DNA from: Atherinomorus stipes
Taxonomy: Eukaryota > Chordata > Actinopteri > Atheriniformes > Atherinidae
Assembly (NCBI GenBank): GCA_023101725.1
Contig: JALJCO010012614.1
Coordinates: 1 to 64,000 of the forward strand
DNA length: 64,000 nucleotides
Reading direction: 5' to 3'
Part shown: positions 12,907 to 24,968 of the stretch, in pieces
How positions within the stretch are numbered: position 1 is the stretch's first letter
How the letters are laid out: each line of letters opens with the position of its first letter
Translations under genes and position numbers: made by a program
The notes under the pieces: generated by a model
What the model saw: only the letters and a program-made list of their open reading frames with translations
The model's database searches: none
Told to the model about the DNA's origin: nothing

Positions 12907-13559
12907 CTTTCACACGTGCAAGATGCTTTTAACTGTACTTCTGTATATAATATAATTTCAGTATTTTAGAAAATGTTTTCCTGTTTGAGCTCTAACCTGC
13001 ATTTTTAGCGTTTGCCTGGTCTGTTGCATGTCTGCAACGTAAAAAATATAAAAAATAAAATGACATATTGGCTCTTTCTGAGGTAGAAGTAGCACACCTG
13101 TTCAACCTGAACAGGTAGACCTGAAAACACGGCAGGATTTCTGCTCTGACTACTTCTACTTGTGACACCTCTGTTCCTTAGTGGATCTTTGTTTGATTGT
13201 TTTGTAGGCAAGGTAAGTTTGTATACGACATTTCATATTTGTACACAAGTAAAAGTACTTTGCATTAAGATTAGGAAAAAGACAGAATAGAAACATAATA
13301 AGTGAAGGAAAAGTGACATTTTATGTTTGAAGTGATTTTTCATTAAAGCACTGCTGAAATGTTGACTAAATACATTTCTGAAAAAACTTTTGTACAGTAA
13401 ATAAAGGAAAAGGATATATTTCTAAAAACTGTGGTGTATATTTACTTATGCTAAAATACACACTACATATATCCACATGGACACATGCACAGTGTACATA
13501 TATACATATATATGTACTGTATAGATACACATTTTTATTGCATAAAGAATTAGCTCACC

Positions 13560-14477
13560 CATTGAAATTGCTGAGAATCAGGTGTTCCATCACTTCCATG
13601 TCCACAGGTGTATAAATGAATCAGCTAAACGTGCAGACTGTTTCTACAAACGTGTGAAAGAATATGTCGCTCTCGGTAGTTCAGTGAATTCCAGGCGTGG
13701 AACTGTGATAAGATGCCACCTGTGCAACAATCCAGTGGTGACATTTCCTCGCTCCTAAATATTCCACAGTCAACTGTCAGCTGTATTAAAGGAAATGGAA
13801 GTGTTTGGGAATGACAGCAACTCAACCACGAAGTAATCCGTGCACGTAAACTGACGGAGCGGGTCAGTGATGCTGAAGCTCATGATACGAAGAGGTGGCC
13901 AACATTTTGCAGAGTCAATCACTTAAGGCCTCCAAACTTCATGTGGCCTTCCATGGCGATCAGCTGCATCCATCCATACATCACCAAGTGCAATGCAAAG
14001 CGTGGATGCAGTGGTGGAAAGCAGCCGCCACTGGACTCTAGAGCAGTGGAGGGCGTTCTCTGGAGGACCAATCACGCTTCTCCATCTGGCAATCCTGATG
14101 GAGGGAGTCTGGGTTTGGCGGTTGCCAGGACAACGGTACTTGTCTGATTGCATTGTGCCGAGTGTAAGAAGTTTGTGAGTGGAGGGGGTATTATGGTGTG
14201 GGGGTGTTTTCAGGAGCTGGGCTTGGGCCCTTAGTTTCAGTGAAAGGAACTCTGGAATGCTTCAGCATGCCGAGACATTCTGGACAATTCCATGTCCCAG
14301 CTTTGTGGGAACAGTTTGGAGCTGGCCCCTTCCTCTTCCAACATGACTGTGCACCAGTGCACAAAGCAGGTCCATAAAGACCTGGATGCAGAGTCTGGTG
14401 TGGAGGAACTGGACTGGCCTGCACAGAGTCCTGACCTCAACCCTATAGAACACCTTTGGGATGAATCAGAGCGGGTT

Positions 14478-14525
<48 letters not shown>

Positions 14526-14620
14526 GAGAGCCAGGCCTTCTGGTCCAACATCAGCGTGACCTCACAAATGTGCTTCTGGAAGATGGTCAAAGATTCCCAG
14601 AAACACTCCTAAACCTTGTA
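13560..14620 (+). mobile_element. Tc1-like transposon relic
   Basis: Plus strand. The transposase is recognisable from blocks such as [19 protein letters not shown] near 14410-14465, preceded by FQHDCAP-like and [12 protein letters not shown] stretches in shifted frames. The region 13740-14460 is collinear with the relic at 17940-18672. A 46-base T run interrupts it at 14479. Many stops and frameshifts; not active. Confidence 0.8.
14479..14524. repeat. Poly-T tract (46 bases)
   Basis: Uninterrupted T run inside the Tc1 relic just after the DLNPIE block; the sister relic at 17940-18672 lacks it. Length is likely variable or uncertain in the assembly. Confidence 0.9.
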
Positions 14621-14689
14621 TATATGTATATATGTATATATATATTTATACATATACAAAATTTATTTAACTATAATTTAGTGAAATAT

Positions 14690-15200
14690 TGATTTGAATT
14701 GTGATTTTGAAAAATAATTAAAACAAAACTGTCCCAGACAAATTAAAGCACCTTGCTCATGAACAGTGAACCAAAATAACTATCAACAGGTGCAGACGTC
14801 TGAATGGACATTACAGACAAAGTAAGAGAAAGAAGAGTACGAACATGTTGTTGTGTGATTGTCTTGCTGGACAAAACCTTCTCCCAGCCGTAATTCTCCA
14901 GCAGATGGAATCAGACTCTCCTCCGGGATTTCCTGATGTTTTGCTGCATTCATTTTACCATTCACTTTTACAGCCTCCCGGGGCTGCTGGGAAGCATGCC
15001 CACAGCATGCTGCTGCCACCACCTTGCTTCACAATGTGAAAGCAGTTTTTGTGGGGATGTTTGAGGTCCACCTTGTCTGATGACCGAAAAGCTCCACATT
15101 GGTCTCATCAGACCAAAGGACCTTCTTTCACTTGGCCATGGTTTCTCCAACATGCCTTTTGGCAAACTTAAGTGGAGGCTTCGTGAGTTTTCTTAACTCT
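14690..15200 (-). mobile_element. MITE fragment followed by a Tc1-like fragment
   Basis: 14690-14830 matches the right part of the TA-flanked MITE family ('aaaactgtcccagaca', 'aacaggtgcagacgtctg'). 14845-15190 on the minus strand encodes fragments such as MPKGMLEKPWPSERRSFGLM and a CEARWWQQHAVGM region, typical of a Tc1-group transposase, with frame breaks. Confidence 0.6.
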
Positions 15201-16678
15201 CCCATAAAGCTCTGACTGGTGAGGAACCCGGGCAACATGTAAGGATGTTCTGCTTGGCCCGTCTGTTCGACTCCGCCTCGATCTTATGAACCAGAAGTCT
15301 TGCAAGCACTGTGTTAGTGGAAGTCTCAGCATGCAGAAAGTCATGTGACCACACCAACCGAGGCCTCGTTACGTCATCTGTGAGTGTCAAGCAGAAATCT
15401 AGAAGGCAGGAACTTATCAATCTGTCAATGGTGTACACGTTCCAATCACTGACATGAAATAAAAATACTTTATTTATCCAAGAAGAGAGTTCAAAGGTAT
15501 TAACAACAGCGGAAACACTAACACAAGGTTGAGAATGTGATCGTTTATTATATACTGAGTCAGAGACTCCCGGTCGCGCTTCCCTAAGCTGCAGTACACA
15601 CCCACGGCCAGCAGATGGAGCTCTGCTGACCGTCTCAAACATGTCTCAGATTTCTCAAGACGTGGTGACAATCTCTCTGCAGTTGTGTCCAAATTTGAGG
15701 GCTGCGTCCTCCGAAGGTTGAATTTGAAGGCTGCTTTCGTCACAGCTGAAGCGGCCAAGACCGTCAAGTCGAGGGCTCCTTCGTAGGCGGCTAAGAAATG
15801 CGAGTCGTTGTATCTTTAGTGGCTAATCCTATCCCAAGATGCATTGCAGGCTGAGCGGGAAACAAAGCAATCAAGGGAGTTTACATTGAAATTTAAGTAT
15901 TTTAAATTAATCAAGTCGTGCAAAAATGAAAATCTTTAAGCAGTTATGTTGTTGGGCTTTTCCAAGGATATTTTTTAAACGTTGCTTTTGTTAGAACTCA
16001 TAAGAAAAATCCTAAATGTGGATGAAATTTTTGCAACATTTTCACATGCTGATATATTGATATTTAAAAAATTGATCTTATTTACTAACAAAATCTCAAA
16101 AGATTTCATGTGTTTGTTGAGAAGGGAAATGTTGCGAATTTTCAAGGGGGAAAAATGCACACATCCCTAGCAAATGCGCGTCTAGTTGCGTCTGTACATT
16201 GACTTTACATGTAATTTTGACGTGCAAATAATTTTATTAGCGTCCGGTGTGGACACAGAGTTATACTTTTCAATAGCATTTTCTTGATTTGCTTAGAGTG
16301 GTCTTTTATCTTCTCAAGGCGGGGAGGTGAATATTTATGCAATCTTTTTTTTCCATTATTGTGTAAAAAACCAGTTTCCAATTTGGCATTGAGAAAGATT
16401 TATTTATTTATCTTTTTTTTTTTTTTTACCTTTTCTTTGGTCACCAAAGCCAAATTAAGTTGAACATTATTGATTTAAAAACCAATAAAAGGGTCAAACA
16501 TAAGGGGGGGGGGGGATACTTTTATAGGCACTATAGATGTAGAGAACAGAAATGCTGCAAACATGCAATAGAATTAAGTTTCTGATTCAAACACCAAATA
16601 AAATCTTTCCAATTGTTTGATTTGAATAATATAATTTTATCCATTATGAGATTTCAAGTGAGAATGCAAAAGATTTTT
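15201..16678. other. No gene seen; decayed repeat debris
   Basis: Several antisense ORFs of 60-150 codons occur but have no recognisable domain. At 15980-16170 there is an AT-rich piece with 'aaaatctcaaaagattt' and 'acacatccctag' that resembles the right end of the hAT-like family. An 11-base G run lies near 16504-16514. Confidence 0.4.
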
Positions 16679-17440
16679 TTAAACGGAAGGTTTTTCCCAC
16701 AAATTCCACAAGAAAAGGGTCTTTCTCCGGAGTGGATCCCCATGTGAACCACCAAAGTTACTCCTCTGACTGAAGCTTTTCCCACATGTTCCACATGAAA
16801 ACGGCCTCTCGCCAGAGTGGATTCTCACGTGGGTCAACAGTTCGCTTCTCCGGGGAAACTTCTTCCCACATGTTTTACAGCAGAACAGCTTCTCCCCAGT
16901 GTGGATTGGTACGTGGGTAGCTAAAGTCCGTTTGTGGATGAAGCGTTTCCCGCATGTTTTACAGGCATACGGCTTCATAGCTACGTGAAGAGCACGATGT
17001 TGCTCCATACTGCACCCTGTCCCTGAAGAGCTTCTCCACAAACATCACATTCTACAGACTCGGCATCAAACTGACGCTCTGACACGGGAGAGCTGCTTAA
17101 ATAGTTCCAGTTCCTTCTGTTTCTGTTCCGTCTCCTCTTTGGCTTCGTCTCTGCATCACTAGTTGATCCGTGTGTGTCTGATGATGATAGAAAAGTTGTC
17201 AGTGTTTGCTTCTGCTTGGCTGAAGTCTCATTGTCTGTGGCTGAGGAGAAAAGTATCAGTCTCCTGCTTCAGGACCAGCTGCTCTCTCCCCTCCCTGACT
17301 GCTGCAGACTTCCTCCCGTTCCTCTTTGATCTGTGGAGGTTCTGGTTCCTCCTGGTCCAACGTGGACGTCCTCTCCTGGTTCCAGAGCTGCTGCTCCGCC
17401 AGAGCTTCATCTTCCTCACAGACGTGCTGCTGTGGCCCAT
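16679..17440 (-). pseudogene. ZNF-C linker and C2H2 zinc-finger exon, frameshifted
   Basis: Minus strand. The acceptor gives an exon starting at 17440 that reads HVCEEDEALAEQQLWNQ and PEPPQIKEEREEVCSSQ, identical in type to ZNF-D. A net 4-base insertion near 17279-17290 shifts the frame, and a small deletion near 17225 leads to a stop after LLSHRQ. Finger remnants at 16700-17041 are YACKTCGKRFIHKRTLATH, FCCKTCGKKFPRRSELLTH and FSCGTCGKSFSQRSN; a one-base insertion near 16755 then ends the array. Closest to ZNF-D. Exon 1 lies at 19661-19832. Confidence 0.8.
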
Positions 17441-17939
17441 CTGGACAAACAGAGGAATGAAAGTTACTGACCTGATGAAAACTCTGAGTCTGTCTGAGAA
17501 GAGGGAGACTGAGTTTTTCTGTTTCAGAAAGGAAGGGGAGGCAACTCAACCCAGAGAAAGAGGAGGGAACTCACGTTCTCGGTCAGTTACCGTAGTAACA
17601 GACTGACTGGTCAGGACCAGGTTTTTCCTCAATGAACCTTGAACTTCCCTCTGTCTGCTCTCTTTCAGCCACACACATGATTTCCTCATTCATTCAGTCA
17701 GCAGACCAGTGTTGCATAGTCTACTTCTGCTGTCTGTCATAAAGACATGTCCGTACATTAACGATCCAGTGATGAAGGAGCAGCATTAATGGCGCAGAAA
17801 ATTAAATATTCGCCAGGAGATCGTATATGATGAACGTATGTTTTTTTGAGCGGTACCTTTTCAGGTCACAGTCCTACTTAACCTGCCCTTACATTTGCTC
17901 CATCAGAATCTGTTGGGCCAAAATGAAAAAAGTTGTGAA

Positions 17940-18672
17940 ATTTCCTCATTCCTAAATATTCCACAGTCAACTGTCAGCTGGATTATAAGAAAATGGAAGT
18001 GTTTGGGAACGACAGCAACTCAGCCACGAAGTGTTCGGCCACGTAAACTGATGGAGCGGGTCAGCGGATGCTGAAGCTCATAGTGGGAAGAGGTGGGCAA
18101 CTTTCTGCAGAGTCAATCACTACAGACCTCCAAACTTCATGTGGCCTTCAGATCAGCTCAAGGACAGTGACAGAGAGCTTCATGGAATGGGTTTCCATGG
18201 CGATCAGCTGCATCCATCCATACATCGCCAAGTGCAATGCAAAGCGTGGATGCAGTGGTGGAAAGCAGCCGCCACTGGACTCTAGAGCAGTGGAGGCGTT
18301 CTCTGGAGGACCAATCACGCTTCTCCATCTGCCAATCTGATGGAGGAGTCTAAATTTAGTGGTTGCCAGGACAACAGTACTTGTCTGACTGCATTATACC
18401 AAGTGTAAAGTTTGGTGGAGGGGGGATTATGGTGTGGGGGTGTTTTTCAGGAGCTGGGCGTGGCCCCTTAGTTCTAGTGAAAGGAACTCTGAATGCTTCA
18501 GCATACCAAGACATTCTGGACAATTCCATGCTCCCAACTTTGTGGGACCAGTTTGGAGCTGGTCCCTTCCTCTTCCAACATGACTGTGCACCACAAAGCA
18601 GGTCCAGAAAGACCTGGATGCAGAGTCTGGTGTGGGGGCTGGACTCAACCCCATAGAACACCTTTGGGATGC
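17940..18672 (+). mobile_element. Tc1-like transposon relic in the ZNF-C intron
   Basis: Collinear with 13740-14460. 18363-18656 reads [16 protein letters not shown], then [13 protein letters not shown] with a catalytic aspartate of the DDE triad. Truncated at 18672, where it abuts the start of another Tc1-like element. Stops and indels throughout. Confidence 0.8.
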
Positions 18673-18870
18673 GGAGACTGAAAAGTGATGCCCCCCTGTT
18701 AAAACATAAATTAACTGTGGTTTGTCACATCTTTGGAAAGCAGAGTTCAATTTCTCTAGCCACACCAAGGCTGGATTACTGCCACACCTGTTCTCAATCA
18801 AGAAATCCCCTTAAATAAAACCTGCCTGACGAAGTTTAGTAGACCAAAAAAAGATCCTCAAAAGCTAGAC
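18673..18870 (+). mobile_element. 5' end fragment of a second Tc1-like family
   Basis: 'aagtgatgcccccctgttaaaac ... aaaagctagacatca' is the leader region of the family whose body is at 2215-4090. It ends just before the expected transposase start. An AT microsatellite follows at about 18883-18905. Confidence 0.65.
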
Positions 18871-19660
18871 ATCACACACACATATATATACTGTATATAT
18901 ATATATGCACAAGCATCTGCTTTCTTTCTTTCTGATGGCTGGGTAGAAATCTGTGCAAGTTAAAATAGGCTTATTTATCTAACAGAGCATGATCTGGATG
19001 AAGAACTGTCGGTTATGTATGTGATTAAAAAGCTGCCAACAGCCACTTCATATTTAGGCTAATTCACGATGAAAACATGATCAAAGAGGTTCTGTAGGCA
19101 GGCTACCTCCATAAGACCATGACGAGGTCTCACCTGTGTGAACAATGTTTTTTATTTCATCTTAAACTGCTGTTAAGTGCGCTCCCCCCCCACGCAGGAT
19201 ATCACCTATATGACATAACATCCATAGGCTACCATTCAAACAGTTTTCCCCTGTCATATAATGGTGATTGCAAAGGACTACATTTAGGTTTACACATTGA
19301 CCCGGGCAGCTGCAGCTGTGTTAAAAGTGAGAATTTGGACCTCTTTCAGAAATTGATCCCCCCCCCCCCCAAAACAAACAAACAAAAACCCTCCTGATTT
19401 TTCTTTAATGTTCTGGGGAAAAGTCGGAATAGATTTTTTTCTTCCGTGTCCCTCATCCTCTTCTAAAAGATCTTTCAGGAGTCACATCCACATTTTTCAG
19501 TAAACTGACAGAAAATCACAGCTATTTTGTGTGGGGGAGAGAAGGCGAGGTTAAATCCACTGGCGCTCATGGAAGGGTAATGTTTGAGCAGGAAAAGCAG
19601 ATTATAATCCCCAGAATGGTGTTTAATGATCTTGTTCGGGATTCGGCCAGTGTTGTTCAC

Positions 19661-19832
19661 CTGCTCTGTGTAACTTTATCTGAGGTTTCCAGCTGATATC
19701 CAGCAGTCTGCGATGACGATCCATCTCTTCTTCGTACTGGACGATGGTTTTTTCAAACTCTGAGAATATTTCTTCAGCAGCAGCTGTTAGTCGCGCGCTG
19801 ATAAACTCTCTCAGATGATGAACTGAAGACAT
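19661..19832 (-). pseudogene. ZNF-C exon 1 (N-terminal helical domain)
   Basis: ATG at 19832-19830 opens MSSVHHLREFISARLTAAAE..., 57 codons, ending in phase 1 at GCAG|GTGAAC. The exon is intact and nearly identical to the ZNF-D copy. It is assigned to ZNF-C because that is the next finger exon downstream on the same strand. Classed as pseudogene because the finger exon is broken. Confidence 0.75.
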
Positions 19833-21599
19833 TGTTGATGAAACACTGAAATATTCAGCTGAGAGACCAAACAACCGCTTTTCAGCTCCGCATCTGCTGC
19901 TAGGCGCCTCAGTGTTGTTTACTTCCGCCGGGTGTCACACTAAAACGGTCCGACGGTGGACGTGAGTTAGCTTCATGCTAATTTATCTGAGCTACCTTCC
20001 CTCTGTTGATAAAAGAATAATAATAATGTGGATTTTTTGAGAAAAAGAGATAAAAATATGCTTTGTCTCGGTAGTTTATCCTTCTCCCCCACAGAATAAA
20101 ACTGACATAAACTGATTCCATATTGCCATGACAACAACAGAGACTAAATATTTGTATTCTGAATGACTTATGTCACCACAATAATAATAATAATGATCCA
20201 AGCTCTTGGTAATACTTCTTCCCATGACGACTACTGTATATCTAGTAAAATACAACTAGATACACTGCTGAGTTTTATTAAAATATCTTTTCCTTTATTT
20301 TCAGAAATTCATTTACATTTCTACGATTCTTAAATGAAAATTCCTAAAAGAATAAAATGAATGTGTTTCCTTCACTTGTTTCAATGTTTCTATTCTCTTT
20401 TCCTCCTAAATTTAAAGTGAAGTACTTTGAATTGTGTAAAAGTATAAACTGTGGTATATGAATTTACTCTACCTACAAATAATTAAGGGCCATTGACATG
20501 ACGTGCATAATTGTGTCCGAGTCTTTCATTGCTTTTTAAAAAAAATAATCTGATAAATCCATTACTTGCATCATTTTATCATATATAAAATTTTCTAGTT
20601 TCATACATTTTCAGCACATTTCAATAACATATATTTTGATGTTTTGACATCAAAAACCCCTAAAATGTCAGGTGGTGCAATGTCTGAGCAAATAAACATA
20701 CTAAGAAAACTTTTTAATATGGTGTTTTATTGATAATAAATAAAAAATAAAACCTCTTGGCATAATTTTATGTTTAAAATCTTTCAGATTAGCCAGTCTT
20801 TATAGTTTAGAGTAATAGTTTAAAGCTTTTGAGATCATTTAAAAACTTGTGTCCAACAGTTTGTATGTCCTAAAATGTCAGGATGGTGCAACCGTAGAAA
20901 TATGACATAATTGCATAATAAAGAGGTAATAACAGCAAACATGACGCTGCTGCAGCCAGAGGATCCAAGCAGACTTTACTGGTGAGTGAAAAGGTTTGTT
21001 ATTCTCTATAAAATATGGATAAATTTAGCTTTTCTCCAACTCATAGGTAGACGGGTAACTTTCAATGTCAGCTGGTACAACCGATGTAAAACTATGAATA
21101 TGTTATTTTATCATAAAACTCTTTAATTTAGTTAAAACATATATGTATTAACATGCTAGCGAATACTAAAGCTAATGTACGAGTCCAAGTAGATACTTAC
21201 CAAAGATTTGACATACGATAAATCATAATACATATATATATATATATATTGTAGATAATTGGTTGCGCCACCTGACATTTTTAATGCACAGAAGATAGAA
21301 ATACAGTAAAAAAAATGGATTTAGATACTTTGAAATGTAATTTAACAAACATGACTGTTTAACACATTGTTCCAGACTCAAAAATATACTTTCCATCCAC
21401 TTCCAAAATTTCAAAAAATGTCTTTTTGGATGCTGTATGTATCACTGACACATACAGCATCCAAAAAGACGATGCATTTATAGACAATGCAAACATGCAA
21501 TAAAATTTAGTTTCTGATTCAAACATCAAATAAAATCGTTCCAAATGTTTGATTTGAATAATATTTCTATCCATTATGAGATTTCATGTGAGAATTCAG
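19833..21599. other. Intergenic, no gene; inverted-repeat debris
   Basis: No coding homology seen. 'taaaatgtcaggtggtgcaa' at about 20661 and a near-copy at 20873 face the complement 'gttgcgccacctgacattt' at about 21262, so 20655-21290 may be a terminal-inverted-repeat element. An (AT)n run lies at about 21231-21250. Confidence 0.4.
21420..21470. repeat. Perfect 21-bp hairpin with 9-base loop
   Basis: 'gtctttttggatgctgtatg' is followed, after t and the loop atcactgac, by the exact complement 'acatacagcatccaaaaaga' plus c. The arms are 21420-21440 and 21450-21470. It could be a local inverted duplication or a transcribed hairpin; nothing else supports an RNA gene. Confidence 0.85.
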
Positions 21600-22319
21600 A
21601 GTTTTTTTAAACGGAAGTTTTCTCCACAAACTTCACAAGAAAAGGGTCTTTCTCCAGAGTGGATCATCACGTGAACAATTAAATTCCCCCCTCTGACTGA
21701 AGCTTTTCCCACATGTTCCACATGAAAACGGCCTCTCGCCAGTGGATTCTCATGTGGGTCAGCAGGTCGCCTCTCCGGGGAAACTTCTTCCCGCATGTTT
21801 TACAGCAGAACAGTTTCTCCCCAGTGTGGATGCGGAGGTGGTTAACTAAAGTCTGATTGTGGCTGAAGTGTTTCCCGCATGTTTTACAGGCATACGGCTT
21901 CACAGCTGCGTGAAGAGCGCGATGTTGCTCTTCATCAAACTCGGCATCAAACTGACGCTCTGACACGGGAGAGCTGCTTAAATAGTTCCAGTTCCTTCTG
22001 TTTCTGTTCCGTCTCTTCTTTGGCTTCGTCTCTGCATCACTAGTTGATCCCGTGTGTGTCTGATGATGATAGAAAAGTTGTCCAGTGTTTGCTTCTGCTT
22101 GGCTGAAGTCCTGATGTCTGTGGCTGAGGAGAAAAGTATCAGTCTCCTGCTTCAGGACCAGCTGCTCTCCCTCCTGACTGCTGCAGACTTCCTCCCGTTC
22201 CTCTTTGATCTGTGGAGGTTCTGGTTCCTCCTGGTCCAACGTGGACGTCCTCTCCTGGTTCCAGAGCTGCTGCTCAGCCAGAGCTTCATCTTCCTCACAG
22301 ACGTGCTGCTGTGGAACAT
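21600..22319 (-). pseudogene. ZNF-D linker and C2H2 zinc-finger exon, late frameshifts
   Basis: Minus strand; the best preserved of the four. From 22319 the exon joins exon 1 in phase and reads DVPQQHVCEEDEALAEQQLW, the EPPQIKEEREEVCSSQEGEQ acidic linker, a basic KPKKRRNRNRRN stretch (possible nuclear localisation signal), then fingers YACKTCGKHFSHNQTLVNH and FCCKTCGKKFPRRGDLLTH. A 2-base deletion near 21733 ('cgccagtgg' against 'cgccagagtgg' in ZNF-C) breaks the third finger, and an indel in the G/C run near 21690 breaks it again. A last finger FSCEVCGENFRLKKL ends in a stop near 21596. The truncated product would keep two fingers. Homopolymer-associated breaks could be assembly errors. Confidence 0.75.
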
Positions 22320-22527
22320 CTGGACAAACAGAGGAATGTGTTATTGTGTATATATAATTATCATTGCTGATAATGCTGCGGTTGTTCCATGAAACTCACA
22401 TTTCTTTTGGTTATTCAGATCAACAGGAAACCTCATGTTTCTGAACTCTGGAGGAATTTTCCATTTTCACTGTGAGTCTGAAATAAATCTGACGCGGAGC
22501 TGATCAGGACCTTTCAGGAGTGTTTAC

Positions 22528-22699
22528 CTGCTGTGTGGAAGTTTCTTCCTGGTTTCCAGCTGATATCCAGCAGTCTGCGATGACGATCCATCTCTTCTTC
22601 GTACTGGACGATGGTTTTTTCAAACTCTGAGAATATTTCTTCAGCAGCAGCTGTTAGTCGCGCGCTGATAAACTCTCTCAGATGATGAACTGAAGACAT
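22528..22699 (-). pseudogene. ZNF-D exon 1 (N-terminal helical domain)
   Basis: ATG at 22699-22697, MSSVHHLREFISARLTAAAE..., 57 codons plus one base, then CAG|GTAAACA. It lies only 209 bp from the finger exon at 22319, the shortest intron of the four loci and probably closest to the ancestral gene. In frame with exon 2. Classed with the frameshifted locus. Confidence 0.75.
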
Positions 22700-23854
22700 T
22701 TTTGATGAAACGCTGAAAAATTAAGCTGAGAGATCAAACACAACCGTTTTTCTGCTGCAAGCACCTCAGTGCTGCTTACTTCCGCCGGGTGTCACACTAA
22801 AACAGTCCGACAGTGGACGTGATTTAGCTTCATGCTAAATTATCGATCAACCTTCGGTTCTGTTAATAAAACAATAATATTCTCCCAGATTCTTGGTAAT
22901 ACTTTATTTTTTCCCATAACAAAGAGGACTGTATGTTTAGTAAAATACAAGTAACTACACACACTACTCAGTTTGTATTTGAAATTTCTTTTCCTTTATT
23001 TATTGGATTTCTTTTCAAACAATTTACATTTTAACATATCTTTAATGAAAATAACTTCAAGACATAAAGTGTATTAATTTATCCTTTACTTATTGAGTTG
23101 AGTAACAAAATAGTAGCAGATTAGCAGACGGTATTTCTGTGCTTTTTATTGCAGACGTGGGATTAAAACCAAAACTCAGGACTCCAGTTCTGCTCCTGTC
23201 TGGTTGCTATGGCTTCAGTCCGCCACTAGATGGAGCTGTTGTTTCTCTGAAGCCTTGAACTCTATTTTATTTATTTATTTATTTATTGCACAATTGGAAA
23301 GAAATCCTCAGCTCCACGAGCCTTCACTTGCCCTTTGCAAGCTGTAAGATATGCCCAGTATGCAGACTGGGATCCTATCCCCCACATGTCCCAGTAGGTT
23401 GGATTGTGTTTGAAGTGAAGCTCAGACTGGAGAAACTGTCATGAAGCTGTTTCCCTTAAAGAATTTAGCCTAATAAGTGAATAAAAAAACATTTCAGTGT
23501 TGTTTGTGTGGAAGAAGCATCAGCTGCACCTGTTCTCTACTTTCAATCTCGTCTCCACTGACTGAGAATCAGAAGCAGCACAAACAGACATCTGTCTCCA
23601 GAAAAAAGACATTTCAGCTGAGCAGCACCTGCAGGAGTTGGTTATGAAGTTCACCACCAACCTGAACGTGTTTGTGGGAACATGAATGTTTTTAGTCTTT
23701 CTGCATCATGTGAGGCAGATTTTTTTCATCTGCTGTCAGATTGAAATCAAGAGCATGAAAGCACACAGCAGCTTGATGTGAGCTGTCAATCATCAGCAGC
23801 AGTCTGATCTGTGGGCAGCAGGGGCTGATGGGAGCTTTGCACGTGGTCCTGCTC
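22700..23854. other. Spacer between the zinc-finger and TRG-like regions
   Basis: No gene seen. A TTTA microsatellite is at about 23263-23285. From about 23640 the sequence matches, in inverse, the upstream flank of V3 near 52950 ('ccaccaacctgaacgtgttt'), so the duplicated V unit begins there. Confidence 0.5.
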
Positions 23855-23862
23855 TGATGTCA
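23855..23862 (+). promoter_or_regulatory. CRE-like element upstream of V1
   Basis: TGATGTCA lies 81 bp before the leader ATG and is conserved at the same place before V2 and V3. It resembles the conserved decamer of mammalian TCR V-beta promoters, which binds CREB/ATF proteins. Function here is inferred from position and conservation. Confidence 0.45.
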
Positions 23863-23942
23863 CAGCTCGTCCTTGTTTGGCCTCAGCTGCATCAGAGCGC
23901 CACTTCTCCCCAGCTTCACCAGAGGAAACACCACTGCACACA

Positions 23943-24397
23943 ATGCTTTTCCTCCCAGCTGCTGCTCTGTGCTGTCTGTGTTCAGGTGAGTGTTTCCAGC
24001 CAATCAGGAGCCAGCAAACTCCACCTGGAACAAACACTGGCACACTAACCTTCATCTGTCTGTCTGTGTCTCTGCAGCACTGGTTGCCATGGCAGCAGAG
24101 CTGCTTCAGGAGGATTTAACATTGACCAGGAGAGTTGGTCAGAATGTCTCCTTCTCATGTGGAAACATTCACCAGTGTGATGTTAGTAATAATATATACT
24201 GGTACCAGAAGAAAGAAACATTCAGAGTGATTCTTTATATTGACAAAACAGGTCATGTTTACAAAGGTTACCTTCATCCTCAAAAAGAGGATTTCGTAGC
24301 GGTGAATAATCAGAACAGCTGTGAGTTACAGATAAAGAAAGTTAAAGTGGATCATTCAGCCACCTACTACTGTAGCTGCTGGAAGAAATCTGGTCCC
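23943..24397 (+). CDS. TRGV: TRG-like variable segment V1 (leader exon plus V exon)
   Basis: The leader exon 23943-23985 encodes a signal peptide (MLFLPAAALCCLCS) and ends at G|GTGAG in phase 1. The V exon 24078-24397 follows a 'gtctctgcag' acceptor. It encodes an Ig V domain: VSFSC (first canonical Cys), IYWYQKK (core Trp), ELQIKKVKVDHSATYYC (second Cys), then SCWKKSGP up to the recombination signal. There is an extra Cys in CDR1 (NIHQC) and another right after the canonical second Cys. The frame is open. The plus-strand order V1-J1-C1 allows deletional joining. The CxW junction and membrane C exon point to TCR gamma; an Ig light chain V is the main alternative and fits less well. Confidence 0.85.
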
Positions 24398-24435
24398 CAC
24401 AGTGAGAAATGATCCCTGCAGGCTGAACAAAAACC
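24398..24435 (+). promoter_or_regulatory. V1 recombination signal (23-type)
   Basis: Heptamer CACAGTG 24398-24404, 22-bp spacer, nonamer ACAAAAACC 24427-24435, both consensus. RAG1/RAG2 would pair it with the 12-spacer signals of the J segments. Confidence 0.9.
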
Positions 24436-24675
24436 TCCAGATGAACAGATGTGTGTTGAGGTCTTCATGAGGGACTTTAACTGCAGCCACATGGCTGTGG
24501 GGGGGACCCTGGCCTGCTTTAAACTTGGTGGTCTCCTATGGTGGTGATCTCTCTGGTCATGGGGGCTGGCTCCCGGTGTGAATGGATCCCCAAGATATTG
24601 TTTTCCTGTCAGCAGCATCAAGCCAGAGTAGATTTTATTCAGTGAAAAAGAACAGAAGCTAGACTTTGGATTGGA

Positions 24676-24681
24676 TGTGTG

Positions 24682-24718
<37 letters not shown>

Positions 24719-24740
24719 GCGTGTGTGCGTGTGTGTGTGA
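24676..24740. repeat. (GT)n microsatellite
   Basis: Dinucleotide GT run with a few GC interruptions in the V1-J1 interval. A LINE-like tail, 'cattтgattggatttgatt' type, follows at about 24865-24885. Confidence 0.85.
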
Positions 24741-24968
24741 GTGCATGCTAGTGAGACATTATGATCAGATGTGCATTTCATTTATTTGTTTATTTTTTGG
24801 TAAGTCTTACGTTTTTGTAAAGCACTTCGTGTTACTTCTTGTATGAAAAGTGCTTTATAAATAACATTTGATTGGATTTGATTAGTGAAACACATAATGG
24901 AGCTGAAATATGATCCTACTTCATCATCTGGACTCCTTCACCTCAGCTGACACATTCACCAGCAGATG

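Noticed and set aside
15193..15767. Minus-strand ORFs of 149 and 97 codons
   Set aside because: No recognisable domain, no splice or promoter context, and repeat-like surroundings.
23877..24119. 80-codon ORF through the V1 leader and intron (also at V2 and V3)
   Set aside because: It reads through the leader donor; the GT/AG sites and frame of the V exon show it is a shadow of the V gene.
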